Part shown: positions 52,476-62,228 of the stretch, piece after piece
How the letters are laid out: every line of letters starts with the position of its first letter
How positions within the stretch are numbered: position 1 is the stretch's first letter
From: Flammeovirgaceae bacterium UBA2371
Lineage (GTDB): Bacteria > Bacteroidota > Bacteroidia > Cytophagales > Cyclobacteriaceae
Assembly: GCA_002345965.1 (NCBI GenBank)
Contig: DDTF01000048.1
Span: forward strand, 48,652 to 112,651
Direction: 5' to 3'
Length of the DNA stretch: 64,000 nucleotides
Notes under the pieces: model-generated
The model's database searches: none
What the model saw: the letters and a program-made list of their open reading frames with translations, nothing else
What the model was told of the DNA's origin: nothing
Made by a program: the position numbers and the translations under genes

Positions 52476-53210
52476 ATGAAAAATAAGCAAAAGGCGGTTT
52501 CAAAAATTATCACTCTTATTCTATTTATCTCCGTCAATCAACTAACCGCTCAGACCCCCAACGAAATGGTAAAGACAGCAGACTCACTTTTTGTGGGTAA
52601 ACAATACACTCAGTCGCTGGAATTGTATGAACAGGTGCTCAAGCAGCATCACCATTCACCAGCCATGTTACTCAAAATGGCTTATATCGAAGAGGGTCTG
52701 GGGCAACTGAGCAAGTCCTTGTATTATCTCAATCTTTATTACCTGGCCTCAGATGATGAACAAGCGTTGGTCAAAATGGAAGAATTAGCGAACAAACACC
52801 GATTGCAAGGCTATAAGTCTGATCAAGCCAGACAATTGTCCTTGCTGTGGCGAAAATATGATGGTACGATCATCAACGTATTGATTGGCTGCACAATTCT
52901 GCTTTTTGCATTGCTTTTCTACTTAAAAAGGCAAAAAAGAAACCTAATGCCGGTGGCAATGGCATTATTAATTTTCCTCACCATACTATTTATACAGATT
53001 AACTTAAATCAGGGTGCTCATTCCGGTATCGTTCACTTCAATTCAACCTATCTGATGAGCGGACCATCTGCAGGATCATCAGTAGTCGGAATAGTCGAAG
53101 AAGGCCATATGCTTGATGTAGTGGGTAAAAAAGATGTTTGGGTGTGTGCAAAATGGATGAATCAAGAGGTGTACATAAAGGAGGATCAAATATTGATGGT
53201 CGAATTATAA
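52476..53210 (+). CDS. TPR and SH3-like membrane protein (BatE-like)
   Basis: Protein of 244 residues: signal peptide (1-25), TPR region (~30-110, DSLFVGKQYTQSLELYEQVL), two membrane segments (~131-150 and ~157-176) and a C-terminal SH3-like domain (~188-244, MSGPSAGSSVVGIVEEGHMLDVVG). This order recalls BatE proteins of the aerotolerance operon, but other Bat genes are not nearby, so the name is not used. It may bind peptidoglycan or partner proteins at the cell envelope. The stop is one base from the convergent T9SS gene. Confidence 0.65.
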   Translation: MKNKQKAVSKIITLILFISVNQLTAQTPNEMVKTADSLFVGKQYTQSLELYEQVLKQHHHSPAMLLKMAYIEEGLGQLSKSLYYLNLYYLASDDEQALVKMEELANKHRLQGYKSDQARQLSLLWRKYDGTIINVLIGCTILLFALLFYLKRQKRNLMPVAMALLIFLTILFIQINLNQGAHSGIVHFNSTYLMSGPSAGSSVVGIVEEGHMLDVVGKKDVWVCAKWMNQEVYIKEDQILMVEL

Positions 53211-53211
53211 A

Positions 53212-55908
53212 TCAATACTTGATTGAAAGTGGCCCTTTGTATTCCCGATCAGAATACTCAATCAGATAATAATAGACACCTGCAGCCTCCCCTTTTGCAT
53301 ACCACCTAAAATTTCTGTCATTACTCTTAAATACTTCCTTGCCCCACCTGTTGTAGATACGGATGGCCTGGAACTGGGAAATACAATTGTCCAACGGTAA
53401 AATATTTTCGATCTGTTCCGTGATACTATTCTTTAACTCCATGGCGAAGTAATCATTAATACCATCGTCATTGGGCGAAAAGTAATTAATTGGGATAAAC
53501 CCATTACCACCTCCTTCAATATCCTTAATGGTTATATTGACCGCAACAGTGTCTGCTCGTGTATTGAAACACCTGTCATCGTTTAAGCTAAATGTAAAAG
53601 TGTAGTTGTTTTCGTACAGGCCATTTTTGAAAATAGAGCAATCGGGATTCCAACTAAATGTGGTAGACACTGACCCTTTTCCTTCAACGGGTTCAAAAAC
53701 AAAACCTTCAGGAGCAACATTACCTTCAGCTTCAATCAGATCCAATTTAATCAAATCTTGTGGAGCAGTGTCCGCATCAGATCCCTGCAATCCTAATATT
53801 ATTTGATTGCCCCTAACAACCTCAAGACTGTTATTCAGCATTGTGAGATCAGCATTTAAATTATTGATAACCAAACGTGGCTTTGTATTATTAGGCGGCA
53901 AAACTTTTAACTCTACCTCCACTGTATCTGCTTGATAAATTTTGCATTTGTTGAGACTATCAACAACTATAAATTGAAGATCAAAACTATCATGATTGTC
54001 CAAATTCAATTTATCACAATTCAAATTCCAGCTAAACTGAGATTGTAAGGAAGGAAATCCATCTACCCTGGCAAAGGAAACCCCCAGCGCTCTTAATGAA
54101 TCTGCACTTAAATTGTTGCTTCCCAATAAATCCAGGGAGATGGGATAATTGGATTCAGGGTCATTGCCGGTAACGTTAAAACTTAAATTGCTGAAAACTT
54201 TCCTTTCAATACCAAGTACCACTCTCTCATCTGTGGCGGGGGTAAGGCTCGTATCAATAATGGGTGGACCATTGGTAGGCAATACTACCGTAAAGTTGTA
54301 ATCCATTTTTATCGGTTCATTCAACCCACACTCATCCAAATCATCAACTATAATGGTCACTTTAAATGTAGATCGTTGCGTGAAATCGTAAATATTGCAA
54401 AACGCATCCCAGTCCAACCTTCCCTTTACATATCCGGGAGTCTGACTTATCATTGAAAAAGTAATTCCGGCATTGGCCAACACGAAACCATCTGTAATTA
54501 CAGAGACCAATAACTCGTCCCCATCATCATCATTTACTTCAAACTCTAATTGTGAAATCGGAACAGGCGGAGGCAAGTCTTTGGTACTCTTGCCTTCGAG
54601 CAAAGTGATATTGACATTTGAACCATTGTCAAAATAAGGATCAGTATTGGGCGGAGGGGTTACATTAACTGTCACCTTTAGTGTATCCAACAAAGGTAGA
54701 CTGCAGGCATCATCCATGGCAATAATACCTACTTCGTAAGGTCCACCTAAAAAAAACGGACAAACAGGAAAACAGATATTAAAATTTTTAGTGCTTCCAT
54801 TAACAAGTGTTGCAGTGACTTCCGCAGGCAATATTTCTGTTAGGTTTTTATTATTAAAATTAAGACCCACCGCCCTAATCCGAACGTTTTCCATAAATGC
54901 CGTTGGTCGCTGCGAGTCGGGATCTGAAACTGTAACTGTAATACAACGATCCTGTCCCATATCAGAGGCGGTAAGGGTAACAGAAGTAGGACCGGTAATC
55001 TGGGGAGGTACAGCATCTGCGCAACCATCTACTACCAACATCTGAAAGTCTCTTCTCGATATGCCTATCAACTCCTTATTTCTATACTCTTCAATTTTTA
55101 CAGCAAATACAAACAAACCCTGTAGCATGGGTGTAGCCGTAAGTAATCCCGCCTTACTAATTTTCATATCAGGATTACCATTAATGATACGGTCAATGTC
55201 AAATCCAGGTCTCCATTGTACCAATGGATAAGGTTTTGGCAGAATAGTTGGCAGTGCTACAGCTTGATGTGTATTTAATGGAGTTGTAAGCGTATAAACC
55301 AATGAATCTCCATCATCATCTACGCCCGCAAAATCTACATAGTAAGGTCTTCCTGGACAAGCATAATCATTAAGAGGTGGAAATAAGCGTGGCGATGAAT
55401 TGATAAAAGGTTTGCCGTTTCTTACAACCGCAGGAAATTCCAGTAAAAAAGTTTGCCCCGCGGAAATACCTCCTGATTGTGGTGTTGGGTCATCACTGAA
55501 TATATTGGAGATCGAATAATTTCTACAGCACCGTTCCCATGCCACATAATATCCCTCTGGTTCATTGAACAAATCGGGGTCTAAAAAAAGTGTGGTGGTA
55601 TAAATCAGTTTATCCGTTACAATCTCTCCATTGGAGCATTCTGGTTGTGTATAGGCAACACTACTTTCATTGGTAAGAAGCAGAACCACGCTTGAAACAA
55701 ACGTATTATTACTTTTTCTAAAAATAGATACTGTTGCACTTGGATCCTTGGCGCCAGCCGACCCATTAATTTTGTCAAAATAGATGATGAGATTCAGTCG
55801 GTAAGTAGTTCCGCTAATGTGCAACAGCTCAAATTCTCCTCCAACAATATGAGAAGCCCCCGCCTGAATGCTGAATAGACACAATAATGCAATTAGAAAT
55901 CTTCTCAT
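53212..55908 (-). CDS. Large T9SS type B (gliding-motility-associated) surface protein
   Basis: Protein of 898 residues with a signal peptide ending near QAGA. The chain is a series of Ig/cadherin-like beta domains (SHIVGGEFELLHISGTTYRL at the N-terminus, then repeats holding NVTGNDPESNYPISLDL and GSDADTAPQDLIKLDLIEAEG). The C-terminal ~90 residues are the gliding-motility-associated C-terminal domain: YFSPNDDGINDYFAMEL, IRIYNRWGKEVFKSN, then GVYYYLIEYSD. T9SS type B substrates with this ending are exported and remain on the surface or are released. No enzyme motif is seen. It likely takes part in adhesion or the extracellular matrix. Confidence 0.88.
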   Translation of the reverse strand: MRRFLIALLCLFSIQAGASHIVGGEFELLHISGTTYRLNLIIYFDKINGSAGAKDPSATVSIFRKSNNTFVSSVVLLLTNESSVAYTQPECSNGEIVTDKLIYTTTLFLDPDLFNEPEGYYVAWERCCRNYSISNIFSDDPTPQSGGISAGQTFLLEFPAVVRNGKPFINSSPRLFPPLNDYACPGRPYYVDFAGVDDDGDSLVYTLTTPLNTHQAVALPTILPKPYPLVQWRPGFDIDRIINGNPDMKISKAGLLTATPMLQGLFVFAVKIEEYRNKELIGISRRDFQMLVVDGCADAVPPQITGPTSVTLTASDMGQDRCITVTVSDPDSQRPTAFMENVRIRAVGLNFNNKNLTEILPAEVTATLVNGSTKNFNICFPVCPFFLGGPYEVGIIAMDDACSLPLLDTLKVTVNVTPPPNTDPYFDNGSNVNITLLEGKSTKDLPPPVPISQLEFEVNDDDGDELLVSVITDGFVLANAGITFSMISQTPGYVKGRLDWDAFCNIYDFTQRSTFKVTIIVDDLDECGLNEPIKMDYNFTVVLPTNGPPIIDTSLTPATDERVVLGIERKVFSNLSFNVTGNDPESNYPISLDLLGSNNLSADSLRALGVSFARVDGFPSLQSQFSWNLNCDKLNLDNHDSFDLQFIVVDSLNKCKIYQADTVEVELKVLPPNNTKPRLVINNLNADLTMLNNSLEVVRGNQIILGLQGSDADTAPQDLIKLDLIEAEGNVAPEGFVFEPVEGKGSVSTTFSWNPDCSIFKNGLYENNYTFTFSLNDDRCFNTRADTVAVNITIKDIEGGGNGFIPINYFSPNDDGINDYFAMELKNSITEQIENILPLDNCISQFQAIRIYNRWGKEVFKSNDRNFRWYAKGEAAGVYYYLIEYSDREYKGPLSIKY

Positions 55909-56019
55909 AAGTAACTCCAGTATCGAAAGATAAGAATTGTGACACAGGCAGGAAACCCCCCTTTATAATGTATTTTGAATATTCGGGTAACTTGACAATT
56001 CATAGTATTTTCGTGCCCT

Positions 56020-57438
56020 ATGAAGAAAGGAGACCTGCTTGAAAATGTGTACATCGAAACAATAGCTGCTGAAGGGAAATGCGTAGCCAAAATGGATGGG
56101 CTGGTTATTTTCCTGAAAGGAGGGGCTCCGGGAGATACGGTGGAGGCCACTGTAACCAGAGTGAAAAAAAGTTTTCTGGAAGCCAGGGTCACCAAGGTGA
56201 TCAAAGCGTCTGATCTGCGCACTCAACCTTTCTGTTTACATTTTGGCGTCTGTGGTGGGTGTACTTGGCAACACATCAATTATGACACACAATTGTACTA
56301 CAAGCAAAAACAGGTTCAGGATAATCTTGAACGGATTGGGGGCCTGCAACTACCCGATATCCATCCCATTCTCGGTTCATCAAAAACAAAATTATATCGC
56401 AACAAACTTGATTTCACTTTTACCCACAGCGAATGGCTCACCTGGGAAGATTTGCAAAGTGACAGAGTGAAAGGCCCGGCACTTGGATTTCATATTCCGA
56501 AAATGTTTGATAAGGTATTTAATGTAAACGAGTGCCATCTGCAACCCGATCCGTCCAATGGTATTCGCATTTCCTTAAAAGAAGCCGCTCTTTCAATGAA
56601 TATTCCCTTCTTCGATTTGTGGAGTCAGGAAGGTTTTTTGAGGACCGTTACCATTCGCACGGCCTCCTCCGGAGAAACAATGGTGATTCTTCAGGTTACG
56701 AAAAAGAAAATGGAATGGATCGAGCCATTGCTCCAAATGCTGATGGATAAATTTCCTCAGATCACGTCTGCCAATTATGTCATCAACAGCAAAAGAAATG
56801 ATACCTTCAACGACCTTGAGGTAATCACCTGGAAAGGCAACCCCTACATTACTGAATTGATGCCGAAGGCTGGCGGAAAAGGTAACTTACAATATAGGGT
56901 TGGGCCCAAATCGTTTTATCAAACCAATTCGGACCAGGCGTACGAATTGTATAAAATAGCATGGCAGCTGGCAGAATTAAAAGGTGACGAGCTGGTGTAT
57001 GATCTCTATACAGGCACAGGAACCATCGCCAATTTCGTAGCCGCCAACGCCAAAAAAGTAATCGGGTTGGAGTACGTGGCCGATGCAATTGAAGATGCCA
57101 AGGTGAATGCCGAGATCAATGGGATCACCAACACCTCATTTTTTGCGGGAGACATCAAAGATCTTTTAAATGATAATTTTTTAAATACCCATGGTCGACC
57201 GGATGTGATCATCACCGATCCGCCTAGAGCGGGTATGCATGAAGATGTTTGTAAAATGATTCTGAAAGCAGCACCAAAAAAAATCGTTTATGTAAGTTGT
57301 AATCCGGCTACGCAGGCCCGTGACCTTAAAATCTTATCGGAAAAATACGAGATCAGTGCCATCCATCCCGTAGACATGTTTCCACACACCATGCATGTAG
57401 AGAATGTGGTAAGCCTTACTTTGATCGACAATCAGTAA
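56020..57438 (+). CDS. rlmD: RlmD-type 23S rRNA uracil-5-methyltransferase
   Basis: Protein of 472 residues: an N-terminal TRAM domain (~1-60, GDLLENVYIETIAAEGKCVAK), a four-cysteine iron-sulfur part (CLHFGVCGGC plus a later NECHLQP), and a C-terminal SAM-binding methyltransferase domain (VYDLYTGTGTIANFVA) with the catalytic cysteine in VYVSCNPATQARDL. It places 5-methyl on a uridine of 23S rRNA (U1939 in E. coli). TrmA-like tRNA methylation is an alternative, but the TRAM plus Fe-S arrangement favours RlmD or RlmCD. It is convergent with the DnaE-like gene. Confidence 0.88.
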   Translation: MKKGDLLENVYIETIAAEGKCVAKMDGLVIFLKGGAPGDTVEATVTRVKKSFLEARVTKVIKASDLRTQPFCLHFGVCGGCTWQHINYDTQLYYKQKQVQDNLERIGGLQLPDIHPILGSSKTKLYRNKLDFTFTHSEWLTWEDLQSDRVKGPALGFHIPKMFDKVFNVNECHLQPDPSNGIRISLKEAALSMNIPFFDLWSQEGFLRTVTIRTASSGETMVILQVTKKKMEWIEPLLQMLMDKFPQITSANYVINSKRNDTFNDLEVITWKGNPYITELMPKAGGKGNLQYRVGPKSFYQTNSDQAYELYKIAWQLAELKGDELVYDLYTGTGTIANFVAANAKKVIGLEYVADAIEDAKVNAEINGITNTSFFAGDIKDLLNDNFLNTHGRPDVIITDPPRAGMHEDVCKMILKAAPKKIVYVSCNPATQARDLKILSEKYEISAIHPVDMFPHTMHVENVVSLTLIDNQ

Positions 57439-57454
57439 TTGATGCAACTTCTGA

Positions 57455-60400
57455 TTACCGATTACTGAACTCTACAAACTCCTTCGTCTGTTCTATGCGT
57501 TTGCTCACCATCGGCAATTTGTTCATATACGTCACCTCAATTGAGGCAATGCCAAAATCTTCCACCACCTTTCCCCTTATCTCATAAAATCCTCTTCCCC
57601 GAAAAGGATATCTTTTAGTCACATCCGGAAAATGAACAGTATCAAACACTTCTCCGTCTTTATCATAAAAAGTACCAAAGTGCATAAGCTCTCCTTTTAG
57701 CGTACTGGTGTTTTTTGTCGTTACCACATAACCAACCATTTTCACATTCTTTCCGATCTTACTCATCAGCTCTTTCGCTATGGTGTCTCCCCGCTCGGAG
57801 GTTGCCAGCAACAAAAATGGATCGCACAAAGGAAAACCCAGCAATTCTATTTCATCAAATGCATCTTCCAACGGTTGCCGATGCAACATGGGGAGCGGAT
57901 ATTCTTTGGGTTCAGTGTCAAACAAAGACGTGGATTGCATTTTTCTTTTGTTGGCATTCTGATTGCTCAAGTAAAGCATGGCCTCCCAGAGCAGCCGTTG
58001 TTTGGTCTTGTTGGTAAATCGAAAGGCCCCCAGCCGAATGAGAATACGCACTTGTTCCAACCCTGCCGGTATTCGTCTCAAAAAATTATCAAAACTGGTA
58101 TAAGGTCCGTTTTGCTGTCGTTCCTCAGGTATCAGCTTGGCTATTTTATGTTCCAGGCTTTTTAGATGAATGAATCCTATAAAGATTTCTTCTCCATATA
58201 TAGTCGTAAGGTGATCGCTGCGGTTCACACAAGGTGCACTGATTTTGGCGCCACTCATTCGCGCCTCATGAAAATAAAATTCTGTTCGGTAGAACCCCCC
58301 AAAATTATTGATCACCCCCACCATAAACTCGAGCGGGTAATGCGCCTTGAGAAACAAACTCTGATAACTTTCTACAGCGTAACTGGCAGAATGGCCCTTG
58401 GAGAAAGAATATCCCGAAAAACTTTCAATCTCATACCACACCCTGGCAATCACATGTTGCTCATATCCCAGCTGTCGGCAATTTTCAAAAAAACTCTCTT
58501 CTACCCTTTGAAACTCTTCGCGTGAACGAAATTTTCCGGACATGCCCCTGCGCAAGACATCTGCCTCCGTCAGCGTCATGTTAGCAAAATGATGCGCCAC
58601 CTTGATCACATCCTCCTGATACACCATTACACCGTAAGTCTCCTTCATGAGTTCGTCTATTTTTTCATGAATGGCTTCATACTTGCCCCCATTACTTACC
58701 AGATGAAACCGCTCAATGTAGGTACGCATCATCCCCGACCGTGCCACTCCTGGGCGGATGATAGAACTGGCAGCCACCAAAGTGAGATAATCCTCACACC
58801 GCAACTTACCCAACAACATACGCATGGCGGGAGACTCTACATAAAAACAGCCCATTGCCTTGCTGTCGCGTAGCAGCTTCTTTATTTTCTCGTCTTTCTT
58901 GAATTCATGGAACCGGTGAATGTCCACATCGATTCCCTGGTTGCGCTTCACATGTTTTACCGTCTCCTTCAGGTGTCCCAATCCGCGCTGGCTCAAGATG
59001 TCGAACTTAAAAATGCCCATATCCTCTGCATTGTGCATCTCAAAATGAGATACAGGGTAGCCTTTGGGTGGAAATTGAATGGCTGTATACGCATAAATGG
59101 GTTTTTCTGTAATCAGTACGCCACCTGCGTGAATAGAAATATTGGCAGGCAAATCTTTGATGTGTTCGGCATACTTAAAAACCAACTCCGTAATGTGATC
59201 TCGCTCTCTGTGCCTAATGGGTTCTTCTACGATAGCATCTATTTCCTCCTTGGGTAATCCAAAAACTTTTCCCAACTCACGCAATACAGATCGCTTTTGA
59301 TAGGTCACGTGAGTACCCAAAAGGCAAACGTGATCTTTTCCATACCTTGAAAAAATATAATCGTAGATGGCATCACGGTCGTCCCATGAAAAATCAATGT
59401 CAAAGTCTGGCGGAGACGTGCGTTCAGGATTTAAAAATCGCTCGAAATACAAATCCAGTTCTATGGGATCTACATTGGTAATCTCTAAACAATAAGCCAC
59501 TACGCTGTTGGCACCACTACCACGCCCTACATAGTCAAAACCCTGTCGCTTGGCAAATTGAAGCAGATCATAAGCGATGAGGTAGTACGCACAAAACCCC
59601 TTACTCTTTATGATATTAAGCTCTCTTTGAAAGCGCTCTCTCAGCACAGGTTGGCTTACATCATACCTGAGCTGAAAACCTTCCCAGGCCTTGGTGACCA
59701 ATAAATCCCAATCGCCTTCTTCGGTTCCTGTTAATGTCTTCTTGTTCTTGTCTGCTTTGAGAGCAAAATCAATAGTGCAATGTTCAATCAGATATTGTGT
59801 GTTTCTGATCAGCTCCGGATAATTTGAAAATATTTTTTCCAGCTCTTTTTCCGGCATCATCATTTCATTGGGAAGTGCCTGCTGTTCCTCAGCCAGTTTG
59901 CTGAGCAGGGTATTGTTGTCAATAGCACGCAACAAGCGGTGCACGTTAAAATCAATTTTATTGGCAAACGTAACGGGATGATGGACAACAAATTTTTCCT
60001 TGTATTTCTTATACAAATTGCAAAATGACAGTTGATTGAGTTGATGCATCCGCACACCTATAAATTCATTTTTGCGAAGAAGATCAGGTTCTGCTTTTCC
60101 AAAAGGATAAATGACAAAGACATTTTCAAACTCAGGTGCCCGATCGGGCAATGGAATGTTGTTTAAATTATGATGCGATAAAAATCTGTTGATCGCTTCA
60201 AAGCCATCATTATTTTGTGCGATGGCAATAAAAAGTAATTGATTTTCTCTTCTGAACTCAATGCCCACCGCTATTTCAAGTAGGTAAGCTTCTTTGCCAA
60301 AAGCGGTAAGATCCGTTCCGTCAACCGGGGTTTTCTCTTCACACAACCTCAGCATCTCTATGTAAGAGGCCGTATTATTAATTTCTGTGAGTATCAGCTT

Positions 60401-60493
60401 GCGCACACCACATCTTTTTGCCTCATTAAAAAGATCCTCCACCTTTAAGGTGCCATATTTAAAACTAAAAGCAGTATGACAGTTGATAAACAT
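57455..60493 (-). CDS. DnaE-type DNA polymerase III alpha, translesion-cassette version
   Basis: Protein of 1012 residues from the ATG at 60493; the TTG nine bases earlier would add three residues. An N-terminal PHP domain (MFINCHTAFSFKYGT) is followed by the polymerase core (GRGSGANSVVAYCLEI; catalytic aspartates in SPPDFDIDFSWDDRD). A C-terminal OB fold (LKGELMHFGTFYDKDGEVFDTVHFPDV) is present, but the tau-binding tail of replicative DnaE is absent. Its length and the dinB neighbour 50 bp upstream indicate an accessory, mutagenesis-type polymerase (DnaE2/ImuC-like) rather than the replicase. It would copy damaged DNA with DinB. Both should be driven from the operator-bearing dinB promoter. 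Confidence 0.85.
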   Translation of the reverse strand: MFINCHTAFSFKYGTLKVEDLFNEAKRCGVRKLILTEINNTASYIEMLRLCEEKTPVDGTDLTAFGKEAYLLEIAVGIEFRRENQLLFIAIAQNNDGFEAINRFLSHHNLNNIPLPDRAPEFENVFVIYPFGKAEPDLLRKNEFIGVRMHQLNQLSFCNLYKKYKEKFVVHHPVTFANKIDFNVHRLLRAIDNNTLLSKLAEEQQALPNEMMMPEKELEKIFSNYPELIRNTQYLIEHCTIDFALKADKNKKTLTGTEEGDWDLLVTKAWEGFQLRYDVSQPVLRERFQRELNIIKSKGFCAYYLIAYDLLQFAKRQGFDYVGRGSGANSVVAYCLEITNVDPIELDLYFERFLNPERTSPPDFDIDFSWDDRDAIYDYIFSRYGKDHVCLLGTHVTYQKRSVLRELGKVFGLPKEEIDAIVEEPIRHRERDHITELVFKYAEHIKDLPANISIHAGGVLITEKPIYAYTAIQFPPKGYPVSHFEMHNAEDMGIFKFDILSQRGLGHLKETVKHVKRNQGIDVDIHRFHEFKKDEKIKKLLRDSKAMGCFYVESPAMRMLLGKLRCEDYLTLVAASSIIRPGVARSGMMRTYIERFHLVSNGGKYEAIHEKIDELMKETYGVMVYQEDVIKVAHHFANMTLTEADVLRRGMSGKFRSREEFQRVEESFFENCRQLGYEQHVIARVWYEIESFSGYSFSKGHSASYAVESYQSLFLKAHYPLEFMVGVINNFGGFYRTEFYFHEARMSGAKISAPCVNRSDHLTTIYGEEIFIGFIHLKSLEHKIAKLIPEERQQNGPYTSFDNFLRRIPAGLEQVRILIRLGAFRFTNKTKQRLLWEAMLYLSNQNANKRKMQSTSLFDTEPKEYPLPMLHRQPLEDAFDEIELLGFPLCDPFLLLATSERGDTIAKELMSKIGKNVKMVGYVVTTKNTSTLKGELMHFGTFYDKDGEVFDTVHFPDVTKRYPFRGRGFYEIRGKVVEDFGIASIEVTYMNKLPMVSKRIEQTKEFVEFSNR

Positions 60494-60543
60494 AATATCC
60501 AATAGCTAGTGCGATAATGAATTGATGAGATGATAAAGAGTCA

Positions 60544-61731
60544 TCAACCTTTGAACGCATTCATTTCCATCCTTATTCGCTTGTTCACGTCCAGGGTAGT
60601 TGCACGAACCAACTTATCAACGCCATGTTTGTGCCTCATTCGATCCATGGCCTCATAGAGATTGATGCTCTCTTCGGTATCGTCAAACAAACTGATTTGA
60701 TGGTTGCCGTGCACCAGGTTGCTTAACCGAACGCCCACCAAACGAATGAGCATCCTTCTGTTGTAGAGTCTGTCAAACAACTCTGATACTACACGAAGCA
60801 ATACGTGATCAGAAGATGTATAAGGAATGTGTATTTGCTTCGTCTCCGTATCAAAGTTGGCATAACGGATTTTTACTGTTATACAAGAAGTGAGTTTTTT
60901 CTGCTCTCGAAGAGTAAACGCCACTTTCTCCACCATTGCAATTAAAATAGACTTTATTCGCTTCACATCAATCGAATCCTGCTCAAACGTACTTTCTGTT
61001 GATATTGATTTTTGCTCGCTGTAAGAAACTATGGGCGAATTATCAATCCCGTGCGCTTTGTTCCATAAACTTATTCCGTTCTTGCCAAATGCGCTCACTA
61101 AAAATTTCAAAGGCATCTCCCGCAACGTGGCTACTTTGCGCACGCCCATGTCATAGAGAAAAGATGCAGTCTGCTTTCCGATCATTGGAATTTTCTCTAC
61201 CGAGAGAGGCGCCAGAAAATCTTTTTCTTCCCCGGCCGGAATATGTTTTTCAGCATTGGGTTTAAATTCTCCCGTAGCCACTTTTGACACCAGCTTGTTC
61301 ACCGACATGCCCATGGATATTGGCAGCCCGCTTTCCGTCATCACTTTTTTTCGCAGCTCCACTGCCCACTTGAAGGCTCCGAAGTAACGATCCATACCCG
61401 ATGCATCAATATAAAATTCATCGATGGAAGATTTCTCAAAAGCAGGGGCAGCGTCTGCAATGATTTCTGTCACCAGGTGGGAGTGCTTGCTGTATGCTTC
61501 CATATCTCCAGAAATCACCTTGGCATCCGGACACAACTGCAGTGCCAAATACATGGGCATGGCCGAATGCACACCAAATCTGCGGGCTTCATAACTGCAA
61601 GCCGCCACCACACCTCGCCTGCTGCTGCCTCCTATTATTAAAGGTCTGTTTTTAAGCCCATCGTGCAGTTTGCATTCTACCGCTACAAAGAAAGCGTCCA
61701 AATCCAGGTGTATGACATTGCGAAGATCCAT
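60544..61731 (-). CDS. dinB: DNA polymerase IV (Y family)
   Basis: Protein of 395 residues. Catalytic residues D10 (IHLDLDAFFVAVE), D104 and E105 (SSIDEFYID) are present and the phenylalanine at F15 gives the usual steric gate. The palm, fingers and little-finger domains follow in order. A beta-clamp motif QISLFD lies near residue 345. It copies past bulky and alkylated lesions. It is the first gene of a two-gene cassette with the DnaE-like gene and is preceded by three TACTAAA half-sites. Confidence 0.93.
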   Translation of the reverse strand: MDLRNVIHLDLDAFFVAVECKLHDGLKNRPLIIGGSSRRGVVAACSYEARRFGVHSAMPMYLALQLCPDAKVISGDMEAYSKHSHLVTEIIADAAPAFEKSSIDEFYIDASGMDRYFGAFKWAVELRKKVMTESGLPISMGMSVNKLVSKVATGEFKPNAEKHIPAGEEKDFLAPLSVEKIPMIGKQTASFLYDMGVRKVATLREMPLKFLVSAFGKNGISLWNKAHGIDNSPIVSYSEQKSISTESTFEQDSIDVKRIKSILIAMVEKVAFTLREQKKLTSCITVKIRYANFDTETKQIHIPYTSSDHVLLRVVSELFDRLYNRRMLIRLVGVRLSNLVHGNHQISLFDDTEESINLYEAMDRMRHKHGVDKLVRATTLDVNKRIRMEMNAFKG

Positions 61732-61741
61732 TAAGCAATAT

Positions 61742-61767
61742 TACTAAATATTTTAGTATTTACTAAA
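61742..61767. promoter_or_regulatory. Operator of the dinB-dnaE cassette (three half-sites)
   Basis: TACTAAATATTTTAGTA (61742-61758) is a perfect palindrome with 7-bp arms and a three-base centre. A third half-site TACTAAA (61761-61767) pairs with the second in a 7-2-7 palindrome. The array ends 11 bp upstream of the dinB start codon, the right place to block RNA polymerase. It most likely binds a damage-responsive repressor, of LexA or S24-peptidase type, that is not encoded in this window. Confidence 0.65.
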
Positions 61768-62031
61768 AATTCATTGCTCGCTGTAATACATTGTATACCA
61801 GTTGCTTAATTAATACAAAAGGTGGTTAACAGGCATTTTAGCGCTCTGGTTGCTAAAAAAATGATGCCTCAAAATAAATTTTTATCACGGCAGATCTGAA
61901 GTGCAAAATCAGTGGTCAGTTATTCCAATAGACCAAAAATTCAACTATGAAAATTCCTACATAAAGCGCGTAAATCAACCTCTTACCTAACGTTTGTTAA
62001 CCCTCCACTTAAACTTTTTTTAATTTTTTAG
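61768..62031. other. Intergenic stretch with no recognised gene
   Basis: Between the dinB operator and the ilv promoter candidate. I see AT-rich sequence, no frame of coding character and no clear hairpin. It should hold the dinB promoter on the minus strand, but no convincing -7/-33 match was found. Confidence 0.5.
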
Positions 62032-62062
62032 TTTGAATCAGTTGAAAAAATCTCCATCCTTG
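62032..62062 (+). promoter_or_regulatory. Candidate promoter of the ilv operon
   Basis: TTTG (62032-62035), a 19-bp spacer and CATCCTTG (62055-62062). The first element is perfect and the second has two of six consensus bases changed. The leader peptide starts 26 bp later. Confidence 0.3.
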
Positions 62063-62088
62063 TACTACAGCACAAGCAAAAAGTGAAG

Positions 62089-62193
62089 ATGAACACAACG
62101 CAGCGATACGAAATAACCAACTCCCTGATCAATTCGATCACGGGTGTGCTTGTCATTATTAGCGTCATTATTCTTCGAAAACCGGGGTGGTGA
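62089..62193 (+). CDS. Branched-chain amino acid leader peptide of 34 residues
   Basis: A frame from ATG 62089 to TGA 62191-62193. Residues 20-29 read VLVIISVIIL: nine of ten are Val, Leu or Ile. The N-terminal part (MNTTQRYEITNSLINSITG) and the end (RKPGW) are otherwise ordinary. GAAG just upstream may help ribosome binding. It acts as a sensor: ribosomes stalling at these codons when charged Ile, Val or Leu tRNA is low should free the antiterminator. It lies 94 bp ahead of ilvE, the first gene of a branched-chain operon. Confidence 0.85.
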   Translation: MNTTQRYEITNSLINSITGVLVIISVIILRKPGW

Positions 62194-62228
62194 TACTATT
62201 ATTTTAAACTGAATAATAAACCGCCCCG
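62183..62228 (+). promoter_or_regulatory. Antiterminator of the ilv attenuator
   Basis: CGGGGTGGT (62183-62191), the last codons and stop region of the leader, can pair with ACCGCCCCG (62220-62228), including the terminator 5' arm. The pairing is 9 bp with one G-U. A ribosome at the stop codon would cover the first element and let the terminator form; a ribosome stalled on the codons 62146-62175 would leave it open. Confidence 0.75.

Noticed and set aside
57455..60493. Replicative DNA polymerase III alpha
   Set aside because: It is shorter than replicative DnaE, lacks the C-terminal tau-binding part and shares an operon with dinB.
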